Origin: Blasia pusilla
Lineage: Eukaryota > Marchantiophyta > Marchantiopsida > Blasiales
Direction: 5' to 3'
NCBI GenBank assembly: GCA_050084515.1
Contig: CM114274.1
Span: forward strand, 37,138,001 to 37,202,000
Length of the DNA stretch: 64,000 bases
The translations under genes and the position numbers were made by a program. The notes below the pieces were generated by a model that saw only the letters and a program-made list of their open reading frames with translations, was not told the DNA's origin and did not search any database. This document shows positions 1 through 12,539 of the stretch, one piece after another (the stretch's first letter is position 1; each line of letters begins with the position of its first letter).

Positions 1-1490
1 GAAGTTAGTGACTCTCATACTTTGCTATTCCTTCTGTGTAGATTTATCCACACAAAGTTATTTGATTGATTTCTAATTGTTCTTCTTCACCTAACATTGA
101 TGTATCTATAGCCTTTGCATGAAGTTGGGATGCAACAAAAATGTACAAAGTCTGCTTAAATTGACACGGACGGAGATAATCGACAAAACCAGTTTGTAGA
201 CGGCATTTCTAATTCATCGCCGTAGACTGCCACTGCATGAAAATGTTGGAGGCCAGATCCAAAGCTTACACTTAGGTCTTTTGTATTGGTTGTTGGTAAA
301 CTAGACAAACTTATAGGCCAGTTACAAAAGTTGCAAAAATCTGCAAGAGCGCTTCTAGCAATTCTTGATACAACACATTTGCTTAGCTTGGAGACACTTG
401 CGGCCTTGTCAAATTTGAAATCGGTATTAGCCTTGGACAAAACCTAGAAGTTTTTCTTTAGTTCATATCTTGAAAGTGTTTTGATTACAATATGTATGAC
501 GTTCCTACTAGGTGACTGCATCAGTGTTACCAAAACCTAAAGTTTTGACACACTCTTGCGTTAAATTGTATCAATCGGAATACAAAAGTTGCACAAGTTT
601 CTAATTTGCAAGAAAGTATTTCCACCAATTGTGCAATAGTGTCGCATGTTTTTCACTTGTTTGATTTTTTTAATCACTTATGCATATCGAGTTTGTCTGC
701 AACATTATTCTCGATCATTTGCTTTCCTTGTGTTTCATCCTGTGGATACCTAATCTTTGATAGACTTTTTTCATGCATTCTGGAAAATTGTTTATAATTT
801 GTGACACGATCTTATCCACTCATCTCTGTATTCTCAACTTTTCTTTATTCGTTAGGTAATTTTCTATAAGACTTGTATAGCCAGAAGACGCACTATTTGT
901 TCTTGAAGATCTAGAAGATAGAAACGTTTTCATGGATTCTTTCTAATGCTTCCATTCTTTGTCGTCTTTGTTATATCTAGATTTCATTATTTTTGCTTTT
1001 TTTTTTGTCTTCAGATGTTTGTCTAATGCTAGCCAGTATACAGTCAGTTGCATTGGATAATGTTTAGTTTTCACTTTAGGCTATGCTTGCTTGACTCATA
1101 GGCATAACTTATCCCTCTAATGACAGACATCAATCCCTGTAAACACACCCTTATACGCAGTCTACCACTTGACTTTCATAATTCCATTCTGCCATGAGAG
1201 TTCATTTATCAAACGTATCTCCTAATGCACTATCAATCGTAATCCACGTTTACAATTTAGTAGTTGAATCTACATACCTTTCCTGCTTTAAACCCGGAGC
1301 ACAAAATCTGCAACACATTTTCGGAAATGTAATGCGTTTGCCATCTTTCATTGCTTTGAGTACTTTATCAATTACCTTATTCCCAATTAACGAGCAAAGA
1401 ACCCAATTCTGCATTCTTCATGTTTCGGTTGAGGAGTTAGTGCCACTCGAAAAAAACACAATATGGGGCCACCACACTAGTTAAATTTGA
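1..1490. other. No supported gene
   Basis: AT-rich sequence with only short open frames on both strands. None resembles a family I recognise, and no splice-linked coding signal was seen. Confidence 0.5.
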
Positions 1491-1917
1491 ACCATTCTAT
1501 CGACTAAAAAAAATCTGTCAAAAGGAGGAATAATCTCAAAATAAAAATAAATAAATTTACAACCCCAACTTAAAACCCGTATTTTGCAGTCCTTCTCAAG
1601 TGTACATAACAAAATATTTTCCGTAGTCGTACCACAATGCTCCACCAAATCCATACTATGACGTGGAGAAATTTTATTGGATGAATAGGATTAGGTTCTC
1701 AACGTATTCATCGTCTCATGTATTGGCCGTCTTAATGTATTGGCCGTCTTTAAGTATTCCCCGTCACTCTTATACTCTCGCTCTTACTCTTCGTATTAAT
1801 TGGGAGTGTAACTAAGGCTTCGTGTATTATGGTATTGAATCCTCTTGCACATATTATCACTTAACCGTTTTGTTATTATGGCATTTACTATTGATTTGCC
1901 CATAGTATGTTATTTAA

Positions 1918-2340
1918 TGCCAAGAATTTAATGCCTCTATGTTGATTTGCTATGTATTGTAACATTTCATTGTATATCGTTTCATTAGTTGATATCTTTT
2001 AAATGCCAAAAATTTAATACCTTTGTATTAATTTGCTATATATTATAGCATTTCATTCTACATCATTTTATTTTTTTCTATAGTATGATTTCACTAAAGA
2101 CTATCACGCCATTTTATTTCCATCTCTCCAATTTGCACACTAATGTGTTCATCTCCTTCGTAGTACAGTCTGCTATGTATTGTAGCATTTCATTGTATAT
2201 CGTTTTATTTTTGATACAACATATTTTTTGTCTAGGGCCAAAAATTTAATACCTCTGTATTGATTTGCTATGTATTATAATAATTCACTAAAGATTATGT
2301 TTTTTCTATAGTATGATCTCACTAAAGATTATCACGCTAA
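1918..2340. repeat. Imperfect internal repeats in AT-rich DNA
   Basis: A unit of about 70-90 bases, beginning GCCAAGAATTTAATGCC or GCCAAAAATTTAATACC and running into GCTATGTATTGTAGCATTTC, occurs near 1918, 2005 and 2237, with a partial copy near 2171. A second phrase, AGTATGATTTCACTAAAGA, is repeated near 2081 and 2309. The stretch lies upstream of a Helitron-like 3' end and is probably internal to that element. Confidence 0.6.
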
Positions 2341-2898
2341 TATATTCATCTCCTTTGTAGTATAGTCCACCTCCTAGAGTCGCCCAACATTGAAATTGAA
2401 ATAAAATTTTATACATTAAATTTTTTTTTATACTATGGACAATGTAACCCAACTACATTCTCTAATTAACCCATACGTTCTTATTGTGAACTTATTTGTA
2501 TTATATTTAAAATCTTTTATCAATAAGACCCCATCGTTAGGGGCCGCCACACTAATTCCCACAATAATATCTATCCTATAATTGGCGACAAGTTTGTAAT
2601 TTTGGCCTTTAATTCACATTTGACATTTTGGGAAGGTAAAATGAATGGAAGAGGGAAAGAATTAAAACTAATTTATGATTTAATTAGAGTGTATTGTGTT
2701 CGTGGGAGAATTGGAGGGGGTATTATATGGAAAGGTGGGATTATTGAATTATTAGGGGAGTGGGGGGTATTTTTATATTTTGATTGAAAGATGAAATTAT
2801 TTAAAAGAACAGAAAATTATTATTCTTTTCAAATTTAAGAAAATAGAGATTATTTATAATTTTAACATAAAAACTATATATTTTTATGTAAAAAATTC

Positions 2899-2926
2899 AT
2901 TTTCGTGCGCAATGCTAACTAACTAG
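2899..2926 (+). mobile_element. Helitron-like 3' terminus
   Basis: The sequence CATTTTCGTGCGCAA is followed, after a shortened spacer, by CTAACTAACTAG and a flanking T. It matches the end at 31131-31164, read on the opposite strand, which has a full hairpin. Helitrons end in CTRR after a short hairpin and insert between A and T. Part of the hairpin's right arm is missing here. The 5' end was not located; the AT-rich repeats from about 1.5 kb are the likely body. Confidence 0.5.
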
Positions 2927-3023
2927 TAGAGTTTACTGGAGGCCGATCGAGTCGAACTTTGAGAGAAGAAAGTGACAGGTGCTCCCTGAGGCGGGCAGGG
3001 ACAAAACGCCGCATTCGAGCATT

Positions 3024-3053
3024 GTCCGTCCGTCCGTCCGTCCGTCCGTCCGT
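3024..3053. repeat. (GTCC)n microsatellite
   Basis: About seven tandem GTCC units lie in the GC-rich region just upstream of the presumed kinase promoter. Confidence 0.9.
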
Positions 3054-3191
3054 GAGGGTGTCAGAAGGAGCCTGTCGGCTTTGGAGGCGGTGCGGAGCGA
3101 GCCCTCGCGCATTTGTGGGGGACTCGTGGAGGAGCCGCTGTCCAGCGGAGACGACAAGGCAGAAGGAGGAGGAGCTCAGGATTCGAGAAGG

Positions 3192-3232
3192 AAAGAGGGA
3201 GAGATAGCGTTTCCCGCTATCTCTCCCTCTTT
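3192..3232. repeat. 18-bp perfect inverted repeat, 5-nt loop
   Basis: The left arm at 3192-3209 (AAAGAGGGAGAGATAGCG) is exactly complementary to the right arm at 3215-3232, with loop TTTCC. It touches the TATA-like motif at 3229-3235. It could form a strong hairpin in DNA, or in RNA if transcription starts upstream. Confidence 0.85.
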
Positions 3233-3235
3233 ATA
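3229..3235 (+). promoter_or_regulatory. Candidate TATA box for the kinase gene
   Basis: TTTATAT is followed by a pyrimidine-rich TCTTCTTCTTTC run, typical of plant core promoters, and then a leader rich in GAA and CTG triplets. It is about 1 kb upstream of the inferred start codon. No transcript evidence was available. Confidence 0.35.
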
Positions 3236-3239
3236 TCTT

Positions 3240-4221
3240 CTTCTTTCTTCTTTCTAACCCCTGTAGGGTGGAGTAGAGTAGAGTAGAGTCAGTGGTAGAC
3301 GCACCGTGGCGGGGTTCAGTGGCCGGCCGTTTTCTGCCCGTTCTCTTCTCTTCACTGTCTGTTTGTACGCTCGCCCTCTGTGGAAGAAGAAGAAGAAGAA
3401 GAAGAAGGAGCGGGGGAGGAGTCAAGGGCTCATTATTATTGTTGAGATCGGTGGGCGACGAGTAGCTAGGCGGAATAGTAGTGAGATCGCTGAAATAATA
3501 TTGGAGCAGCGACGCGCTGCTGCTGCTGCTGGGGATGAGGTCGCTTCTGCCATTGCGGTCTGGGGGTTGAGCAGACGTCGTGCACGTCTGGAAATTGCTG
3601 TGATAATGTGCGTGTGTAGTGGGGATCGTGTCGCCTGCCGGTACTTACTGTTCTCGGGATAGGAGGAGAAGGAGAAAAGGAAGGGAGAGGAAGGAAGGGA
3701 AGTCTTTCCGTCTCCGAGTCAAGTGTGTTGCGGAACAAGGTGGTCAAGCGGTCCGCATTGCTCGAGTGCTGGTGGTCGTCGCCGCGTGGTTCGTGGGCGA
3801 CATTTTACTGTGGTCGCGGGCTGAGATACATACTACTACACTAGGATGTTCTACAGGTTTTAATCGGGTCGGCGGAGAGGAGTGTGTGTTCGGTTGGTGT
3901 TGTGCGTCTGTATCTGAAAGAAGCGCATGTGAAGTCGCCGGGTTACAGGTAGATCAGAGTTTGTAGAGCAGGAAGGAGGTGCTCATGAAGAGGATCTTCA
4001 TCGGAAGTGATCACTATTTGCTCGTAGATCATGGCCCGTCTGCGTCACTCCGACTTAGCCTTTGTGGAGTGCCAGGGAAATCATGCGGAAGGTCTGATTA
4101 TCGAGTAGTCATACTTTGAAGTAAGTTTCGGCTGAAAGATAGTGTAGGTGAGTGCGGCCGGCAGTGTCCAGGGCAATTGTGGCGTGGCAAGAGAGAACCG
4201 GTGGCCGGTGCGTTGAAAAAC
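3240..4221 (+). other. Probable long 5' leader of the kinase gene
   Basis: GC-richer DNA between the candidate TATA box and the inferred ATG at 4222. It contains (GAA)n at 3382-3408, a CTG run at 3515-3531 and several upstream ATGs, for example near 3984 and 4031. No protein family is visible. A leader intron is possible but was not resolved. Confidence 0.4.
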
Positions 4222-7200
4222 ATGGCATTGTTCGGGAAATTCTTCTGTTGTACTGGAGGTGGCGGAGGGTAAAACAGCTCGTGCTTTGTCCATTGCACCC
4301 CTCTATTTTTTTGTCTCCTGCATGGTAGATTCCGTCCTTGCATGTCTGTTGTGACAGTAGAAGAAGTCTCTGAGGAAGATTGATAACCGAACCCCAGAAT
4401 TTGAATAGGAAGGAGAGTGTACGTAGAATCTTCGACGCTCCACTATCATGCACCTCTACATTTTGATTGAGACGTGAGCGACAAACCAGAGGAATGTCAG
4501 TCTTTTGGACAGGTTGTCCGAGTCACTCTGGAGCTGCACATCGCTTATTGCCCGTGCTCTCCGAATGGTCTGTCTTAATCGTCAAAGTAATAGTCGTAGA
4601 TGAGTTTGAGGAAGTCGTGATTGCCACTTGGCGCACCCGAATCTACTGTAGCTGCGCAGGGGCTCTGCATTGGTATTCTTGGCCGTCGTTTGAGTAGCCT
4701 ATTGAATTTTAGACACTGGCAGAGCCTGAGGAAGTTTGTTTGATGAATGTGGTCAGAACTCGGACTGCAATAATACTTCTCCAAACGGTTGAGCTTAACT
4801 AAGTCCGTCGTAGGACGGAACTTCAGCTCGTATTTTCGGTGGCGATGACCTCGCCACAATGATTGTTAACTGGTGAAAATGGTGACGTGTATTGTCTGGA
4901 TGGAGAATGCCAACGCACAACATGGAGTTCCTTTACCACTGTTTGGCGGATTTATAAGTAGAAACGCCGAACGATTTATGCTTTAGTTTTACCTCATGAA
5001 TTTCCGCTCTTGTTACAGCCCAATTAGGAAGATGGTCGAATCAAACATACTAAGTACTCTGAATGGTGGGTCTTCCTTTATTGGCACCAGCAGCTGAAGT
5101 TCAGTCGTATTTAGATTGTCAATCAGGTGCGAGTTATTGGAGACTTGATCCGAGGGTTCTAAGTTTCTACGAAGTCTTTTTGAGTTGTGTGTCAAGGTTG
5201 TGTGACGTAGATTGGAAAGTCGTTCCCCATCAGAAATGAACTGCTTGGAATTAAGTTGTCTATGAGTTCCTGCTGTGGCCTTCTGACGAGGCACGATTCC
5301 TCGATGAAAGGTACAAGAGCAAGTGGGTTAGTCGAGAAACCAAGAAGCCGAAAGGCATGTAGCATACTTACAATCAATTAGGATCCATATCACACGAGAA
5401 GATTCCCAATCCTGTAGCCAGAATGATCCAATTTCGAGAATAGGAAATGTGACTAGTTCTTTCTGTGAAAATAGATTTTGGGAGCAGTAAATATCGCTGC
5501 CGTTTAACGATGGAGTATGGGCTTGGTAGAGGTTACCAACTAATTATGATAGGCTGGTAGATTGCTCAGACTGAGTGTACCAATCTATTTTTCATTGAAA
5601 AGGACAAGTGATCTGTTGAATTCTTCTGAACTTTGTCTGTCTTACAATTGCGTCTTTTAAGTTCTCTTCTGCAATTCTGATTTTTATTTAAATCTGTGCA
5701 GAGGTGCAGCAGATAAGCATGGTAGCACTTGGCGGATATTCAGCTTGAAGGAGTTGCACTCAGCCACCAACAACTTCAATTATGATAACAAGCTCGGCGA
5801 AGGTGGTTTTGGAAGTGTGTATTGGGGACAATTATGGGACGGATCACAAGTAAGTGCTTTCAGAACCTGACAATTAACAGAATTTTGCTTCTACAAGTTA
5901 TCTTGGAAGGCATAGTCTGAGCCAGGGAGGAGATGACTTCGATTAATATCTTGCATTAACATTTCCCTACTTGCTTGACTATGAAGAACAACCGGACTTC
6001 TTGGTTAGGACTCATGGTGCAGTTTTACTCTTTGCCACTCTCAAGATCTCACAGGTCAAATGGAAAATACTCTTGCTGTGCAGATTGCTGTTAAGAGGTT
6101 GAAAGTTTGGAGCACCAAAGCTGAAATGGAGTTTGCAGTGGAGGTTGAAATTTTAGGGCGCGTTCGTCACAAGAACCTTCTGAGCCTACGTGGGTACTGT
6201 GCAGAAGGACAAGAGCGATTGATTGTGTATGACTATATGGCCAACTTGAGTCTTCTATCCCACCTCCATGGACAGTATGCGTCCGACTCTCTTCTTGACT
6301 GGCGCAGGAGAATGAGCATTGCAATTGGATCAGCAGAGGGCTTAGCGTAAGTGTAGTTCACCTTAAGTTTGTTCTGTTATATTTTCCGTTCAAGGCTTTC
6401 GGGTCAGTGTAAACCTATCCACATTAGAGTCTCTCAAGTCTCAGATGTCTCTCCTGAACAGAAGGCGTTCATCTCTGATTTACGAACAGTGATCAGGAGG
6501 TTGATGAAGCTTTATCATGTCTTGAATGTAAAGGACTTGTCTCTTATTCACAAACTAGAAATGGAAGGTTGATCGAGTCCTAAAATAGCTTGAGTTCTTT
6601 TAATGTTATGTCATATCCTGTTTGGCATTAAGTCAATTTGTGACATTGACCCTATGAAACACTTCGTAACAAAAGAAGAAAAAGTGAAGGCTCGTGCTGA
6701 GTTCAGAAGCAGGTGAGCGGATCGTCACTGCTTTGACAACTGGTATGTAATTGATTATTACCTTGCACTTTGTTGTACAGTGGCTGATAGGGTATTGCCC
6801 TTGATTTTGATGGTTTTGGCAGGTATTTGCACCATTACGCAACTCCTCATATCATACATAGAGACGTGAAGGCAAGCAATGTTCTCTTAGATTCGAATTT
6901 TGACGCACAGGTGGCAGATTTTGGCTTTGCAAAGCTCATTCCAGACGGGGCTACCCATGTGACTACTCGGGTGAAAGGAACACTAGGTTATCTTGCCCCT
7001 GAGTATGCTATGTGGGGCAAAGTGTCAGAAAGTTGTGATGTTTATAGCTTTGGCATTCTGCTCTTGGAATTAATTAGTGGCAAGAAGCCAATTGAAAAGC
7101 TGGGACCAGGAACTAAAAGGACAATTGTTGAGTGGGCAGCACCTTTGGTGTTCCATGGCAAGCTAGATGAATTGGTGGATCCCAAACTACATGGTAAATT

Positions 7201-7504
7201 TGCAGAAGAGGAGCTCAGGAGGGTGGTTAAAGTGGCAACTATGTGTGCACAGAACACACCAGAAAACAGACCCACTATGCTTGAGGTTGTGGAGTTGCTG
7301 CGGGGTGAGGACAGAGGGAGGGTCCCCACAAAAGATATCAATGGGCAACAAGCCCCGAAAATGTTGCAGCTGGATACTGTGAAGTATGGTGATGAGCTGC
7401 TAGCAGCTGATGAAGGCTCTGAATCAAATTCAGCTAATGACCCCCTGGGATCGGAGGTTCTCCCAGCAGGACCCAAGTCCAAAGAGAAGGCCCGGGGAAT
7501 TTGA
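4222..7504 (+). CDS. PTI1-like receptor-like cytoplasmic kinase
   Basis: The join 4222-4268, 5702-5849, 6084-6346, 6823-7504 (1140 nt, 379 aa) keeps frame, with GT-AG at every intron. The product is a Ser/Thr kinase of the receptor-like cytoplasmic class, close to Arabidopsis PTI1-like At3g15890. Its motifs are the glycine loop GEGGFGSV (48-55), Lys69 in AVKRL, HRDVKASN with catalytic Asp167, DFG Asp185, and APEYAMWGK in the activation region. Exon 1 is only 47 nt and encodes MALFGKFFCC plus a glycine run. The vicinal cysteines suggest S-acylation and membrane anchoring, since there is no signal peptide or transmembrane segment. The acidic, Ser-rich tail after the kinase domain is not recognised. 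The catalytic residues are all present, so activity is expected. Exon 1 is the least certain part; it was chosen because its frame joins exactly and its sequence fits the family. Confidence 0.88.
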
Positions 7505-9900
7505 TGGAATTCTCCCTTGTTAGCAGAATGTTTATTCCCGAATCAGCTACCCGTGGGCTTAAGGCTGGTCCATGGTCTTCTCTGGAATCTCACAGCTGCC
7601 CACACCAGAGAGTTTGCCTGTATTCGGTGTCATCATTTCCAGCCTAGAGTAGTGATGTCTGAGTTCCAGATTGTAGTCGAGCCCTATTTCATGACTACTA
7701 TTCCGAGAGTTTTTCAGATGAGGTTGATGGTATGCAACTGGGCGGGTCGTCGGCCTGCCATGCTGTACTCATGGTGGAAATATTGTCACTGATTGTTAAC
7801 GTTTGGTATGTAAACCACGAATTACTTTGACACCTTAGTGTAGATAGGATACACAACATATCCCCCCTATTCATTAAATATTCTGATCCTGTCATATTTA
7901 GTTAACAAAATTGTTTCTTCAGCCTTAGGAGATCCCATCCATATTTGGTAATTGCTCTTCGCGCAACGGAGGGAGGCCCATTGCTAGTTACCTTTAGGTT
8001 TTGTAAGGTTGTTGCTGAAAGGAGTTACATTATGAAGAGTCATGTGTTCGAAGAGTAGCTGCTCGCTTGGTTGAGTTCACTTGCAAAGCCGAAGTTGACT
8101 GGGCATGTAAAGTCCACTAAGTTTTGTGGTTGTTTTCGTTGGTGAGGAACCCCATTGGAAGCCTGTCTTCCTAGAGACCTTTGTTATCTGGCCGGCTGCA
8201 GGGTTGGTTATACCATGCAGGCTACACTCTCTTGGAATGTGGCTTCTTGTATGAGTTAATGAAGGGATTGATTGTTCGCTACTGTCTCCAGTACCGATTT
8301 TTTTCAGTATCTGCCATACAGGATGGATCCATTTTTGAGCTTATTTAGCAGAGTGTTTAGGGATGTACTGCGCCGGAGAATTGACTGTGTCCATAGAAGT
8401 GGAACTACCAATGAGCTGTCGCTAATTTCTGGGAGTGCAGCAGAGCCAAAGCGAAAACTTCTTCAGAGTAAGTATGCTCTGCAAAAGTCGAGCATCGAAG
8501 AACACCTTGGCTTTTGGATAGGGTGAATTATTTACAGTCTCTACAAGCAACTGCTGTTTTTGGTTCTCTTCGCACAACCTATCCACGTGAACTCCACTCA
8601 CCACTCTTCATTTATCATCTCTCCTTCATGTGGGGCATGTTAGAGTTCTTCCCTTCTCAAAGAGGCCGTACACTCGTCATACAACTGGGCTTTGAAGTCT
8701 AGTGCAGACTACTTGAGATAAGATTCACAACATCCTTTGAGATCACGAAGATGGCACTATATGTAAAGGGAGGTGTCTTATAATTCTGAACATTCAGAAT
8801 TCCTACGGCTCTTTCTGACTTTTTCAAGTAATTCTGAAAGAGTTGTAAGTTGTCATGGCAGTGAGAAGTAATTAGGCGGGGTTTTACTTTCTCAGACCTC
8901 ACAACTTAGGAGGTAGAAGTATGCTGCCAAAGTTTGTGCATATCATTTCTGGTTTTGAAATTGCCTTGGTGCGCATCTGGAGTATGTGCATCCTTGATGA
9001 ATGAAACACTACTGGTGAAAATTGCCGTGAGGGAAAGACGGCAGTCAAGTCAATGACCTGTTAATTCAGCTCTTTTGTAAACCGGAGGAAGGCAGAAAGT
9101 GCACGTGCCAATATGGGAGGAAAGTTTCCTCAACCCCATCCTTCTTTCAATTACATAGATTTCACACCGTAAACATTGCAGGTGTACCAGTATGATGAAT
9201 GAAATACTCAATTATTTCATTTCGTTTATATTGCAAGTATACAAGGAATAAGTATCATCATTGGTCCAGGTAGACTTGTAAAAGTAAAGGAATATTGCAA
9301 ATCTAGCGGAAGAGAGCCACCTCAATATGTCTCTTTCCGATTGGGCCCTTGCAACACATGTCAACGCATCACTTTGGTAGGAAGAGTGAACCAATTGCTT
9401 TACACTCAAAAATAATATTTTTCCTCATTAAGTCACAGGGGGCGTACAAACAGGGGCAGGGCATGCATTCACAAGAGGGTGTATATGCATATGACCGTGC
9501 ATGGCATGGTCTGACTTGGGCATTAACTAGTGATTGCAAGTTGAGCATCTTCTATTCCACCCCAAAATGATTGCCCCTTGTGTGTGTGGAGAGTTTCAAC
9601 CAATGAGGTCATTGTTTGTCATTCGAATGCCCATACTTCTAATTTTATTTCTCACATTGTGTTGAAGTGTGCTAGCATGACAAAAAAATTCCTTTTTTTC
9701 CACCTTCTTGAAGTTGAGCACCATACGTTGTGAAAAGAGCAAACCTAATTTTTTACCAATGCATGCTTTTGAGTGACCATCACGAAGTTGAAGTATTTGA
9801 GAAACCTGTGCCAATTATTGGTTGGAAAATGCCACAGTTACTCATGTGTGCTTTGTTGAAAGAGAAGATGAAGCTGATTGATGATAACAAATCGAAACCT
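7505..9900. other. 3' flank of the kinase gene; no second gene seen
   Basis: Mixed-composition DNA following the kinase stop. The first part is probably 3' UTR. Open frames are short and match no family. No clear terminator or polyadenylation site was assigned. Confidence 0.4.
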
Positions 9901-10199
9901 ACCATGAGATTGAAATGAGAATGCCATTATCCTAACAAGAGATGATAGGGGATGAGAATGGATTAATGCCGATAAACTTAATTTGGAATATTTATGGACA
10001 CAAGGTACAAATTCCCCATGCACCTCACTCAATTTTCCACACCTTTACTTATCTTGTTTAGCAATATATTATATTCATTGATGCTAAATCAAAGAATCTT
10101 TCATCCAATCATCCATTTCAAGTGCTCCACTCTATTAATTCCTTGTTGTTTTCCATCGCCATTGCAATAACATAAATTACTCCTAGTCGTATAAGTTGT

Positions 10200-10450
10200 T
10201 ACTCAAACCAAGTGAAGTCATATATTAGTCTTATCTTAGTCACAAGAAACAACTTCTTTTAGTCAATGTTTATGACTACGTGAGTCATAAAAATAACTTG
10301 GATGAGTCATTCTACAAGTCATAAAGAATAACTTGACTATTATAATGACTTATCTCAGTAATAAAAAATAACAAATTGAGTAAAAAAAAATTGAGTTGAG
10401 TCATAAAGAATGACTTGGTCAAGTCATTTTACAATCCTATTAGTTTTGAT
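10200..10450. repeat. AT-rich degenerate repeats around GAGTCAT/AAGTCAT
   Basis: Variants of GAGTCATAAAGAATGACTTG recur between 10280 and 10440 and are partly self-complementary. They lie just beyond the 3' end of the MULE-like transposase relic and may be part of that element's terminal region. Confidence 0.5.
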
Positions 10451-10604
10451 ATGACTTGTGTTTGCATGCATGTAACATCATGAAAGACTTGTGCTAGAAA
10501 CAATAACATGTTGAGTTATTTGGTCAACTATAGCCAATCATTTATACATTACAAGAGTGCTTTATTGCTAAATGATGTACAAAACATTGGCATTTATAAT
10601 TCTA

Positions 10605-12253
10605 CTATGTATCCATAACTAACACTAGATATGAATGCCTCCTTCCTACCCATTGGTGGACTTCATGATTGACATCCACTACATAACCTCCCATCACTAC
10701 TTGTCTTACATCCAACAAAAGGCATGGAGAACCCATTTTGCTATAACTAAAGTCCCAGTCCATTATACCACCCAAGTCTCTGTTCATGTCTGCTTTTGTA
10801 ATTGGACAGCGGACTCGTTGGTGCAATTGCTTTAACCAATTCTTCCTTACATGCCATAGACACATGTCTATAGGAACATCGGGGAAGACTTCTCTGATTG
10901 CAGATTGTTCCTCTTTGGAGTCGTCAACTATGAAGCATGACGGTTTCCAACCGGGGCTACCAACCGACGCAAAATCTCTTGTCATATATGTATCTGCCCA
11001 ATCCTTGATGTGGGCCAATGCATCCACTAGATCTCGATGTTGATGCCTCAGTAAAATGGCCCATACTAGAGGTAATCCGTTCTGAAACTTGTCAAAACCC
11101 AGCAACGTGAATAGCTGATACTGTGAACATAGAAAAGAGTGTGTTCGAGATTCCAATTGTCCATGTACATATCTATTAAAGTGAATACAACGTTCCAAAT
11201 GTTACCATTTCTTCCCGATCGTGCAGCAACTGTCAAATGATACTACATAACTAATGTAGCCTATATACTCCTCTAAGAGAATGACATATGGTTCTAAGGC
11301 CCTGAAATTACCTCATATGTGTTTGTGCCATGAGTGGCATCCATGGAGATGGCTCCACCGTTACCAAGATGCAAAAGATTCTGAAGCATCCAAGGTGTAG
11401 AAATGACGAGGCTGAAAGGTTGTCCTAAACTTGAAATGGCCTCCCTAGTAGTGTATGACATTTTCAAGATGAGCTGCAACCCAATGTTGGATTGCAGTGG
11501 CGTCATCGGTTCCATCATACCCCCCTTCGCGTCTTCGCATTGAATGCTTGATATTAAGGATATCTTGTGGTTTTAACATAGCGTCCCTGCCCCAAGCTTG
11601 TTTCTGATTAGGATTATCGTGAATCTGTTCACGAATCCATCTCCTATGCTCCTTCATGATATTTAAGGGGCTCACGTTCACTCGCAATAACCATTCAAAA
11701 AAATCCCTACAATGAGAACTCAACTTCGGGGCAACAATTGCATTCGCAATGTCCGCAGTCCTGTCTAAGTCCCCACGGCATATACAGCCCGCCTTATCGA
11801 CATGCTTGGAATGCATATGGCTCAACATAGAACACCCAGGGCGGTCCTTTGAGGTTACAACAACAAAGTGAAATTGGAATCCACGTCCCTGAGACAGCCC
11901 AAGCCGTGTACTTTTGCTTTCTGGCCTACTACCCTTACATCCTTTGCAGCGCAGGTTTGAATCAAAAACCTCATTTGGCAGAGAGGTCCAGACGGTATTC
12001 CTATGATCGTGGGGTCCATATGAACACCATTATCGAATTGTAACATGTATGTTCCCTGATTTTTCGGTATTCCTTTTCCTAAATGTGGTCTTTGTTCTAC
12101 ACCATGAATGAAGTCTTCAACCCTATCTGAAGGAATCCATGCCTCTTTTCTATTGCCATACCAAATCAAATGCTCGCTCAAAAAAGGACCAGGGAGAGAG
12201 TTTTGGATAACATCGCATTCAAATGCAGCTAAATATTTCTTGAATTTCACCAT
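10605..12253 (-). pseudogene. Decayed MULE (FAR1/Mutator-type) transposase
   Basis: Read on the minus strand, three blocks follow in order. 12253-11855 is an N-terminal part of unknown fold. 11828-11445 contains a Cys/His-rich stretch (MLSHMHSKHVDKAGCICRG). The catalytic part follows from about 11518 to 10605. The MULE DDE domain is recognised from ISMDATHGTNTYE (first Asp), the block around FDKFQNGLPLVWAI, FIVDDSKEEQSAI (second Asp) and CLWHVRKNW. The reading frame changes between blocks and is interrupted near 11290-11200, so no intact protein remains. Such transposases cut and paste DNA between terminal inverted repeats; I could not find convincing ends or a target duplication. Confidence 0.82.
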
Positions 12254-12539
12254 GGCTATAAGCTATTCAGGGATTGAAGTGCATGCTTCAAGTGCAGGCT
12301 CCAATTAAAGTGCATACTTCAAGTGCAGGCTTCAAGTGTGAATTCTGTCCATTCGACCTGGGCAAGACCAGACAGTACATAAATGGAACACCAAAATTAT
12401 AGTGCACATAATAATAGACATGTTTTCCTGGATGACGATCTAAGCTTTTATCTATCACCATGGCCGAATGTGGCACCAATAGCTACTTGCGTGCAAATTG
12501 GCAAATGATACTCACGGACGCAAATAATCTCTTACATGA

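Noticed and set aside
7042-7482. 146-codon minus-strand frame
   Set aside because: Antisense shadow of the kinase exon 4.
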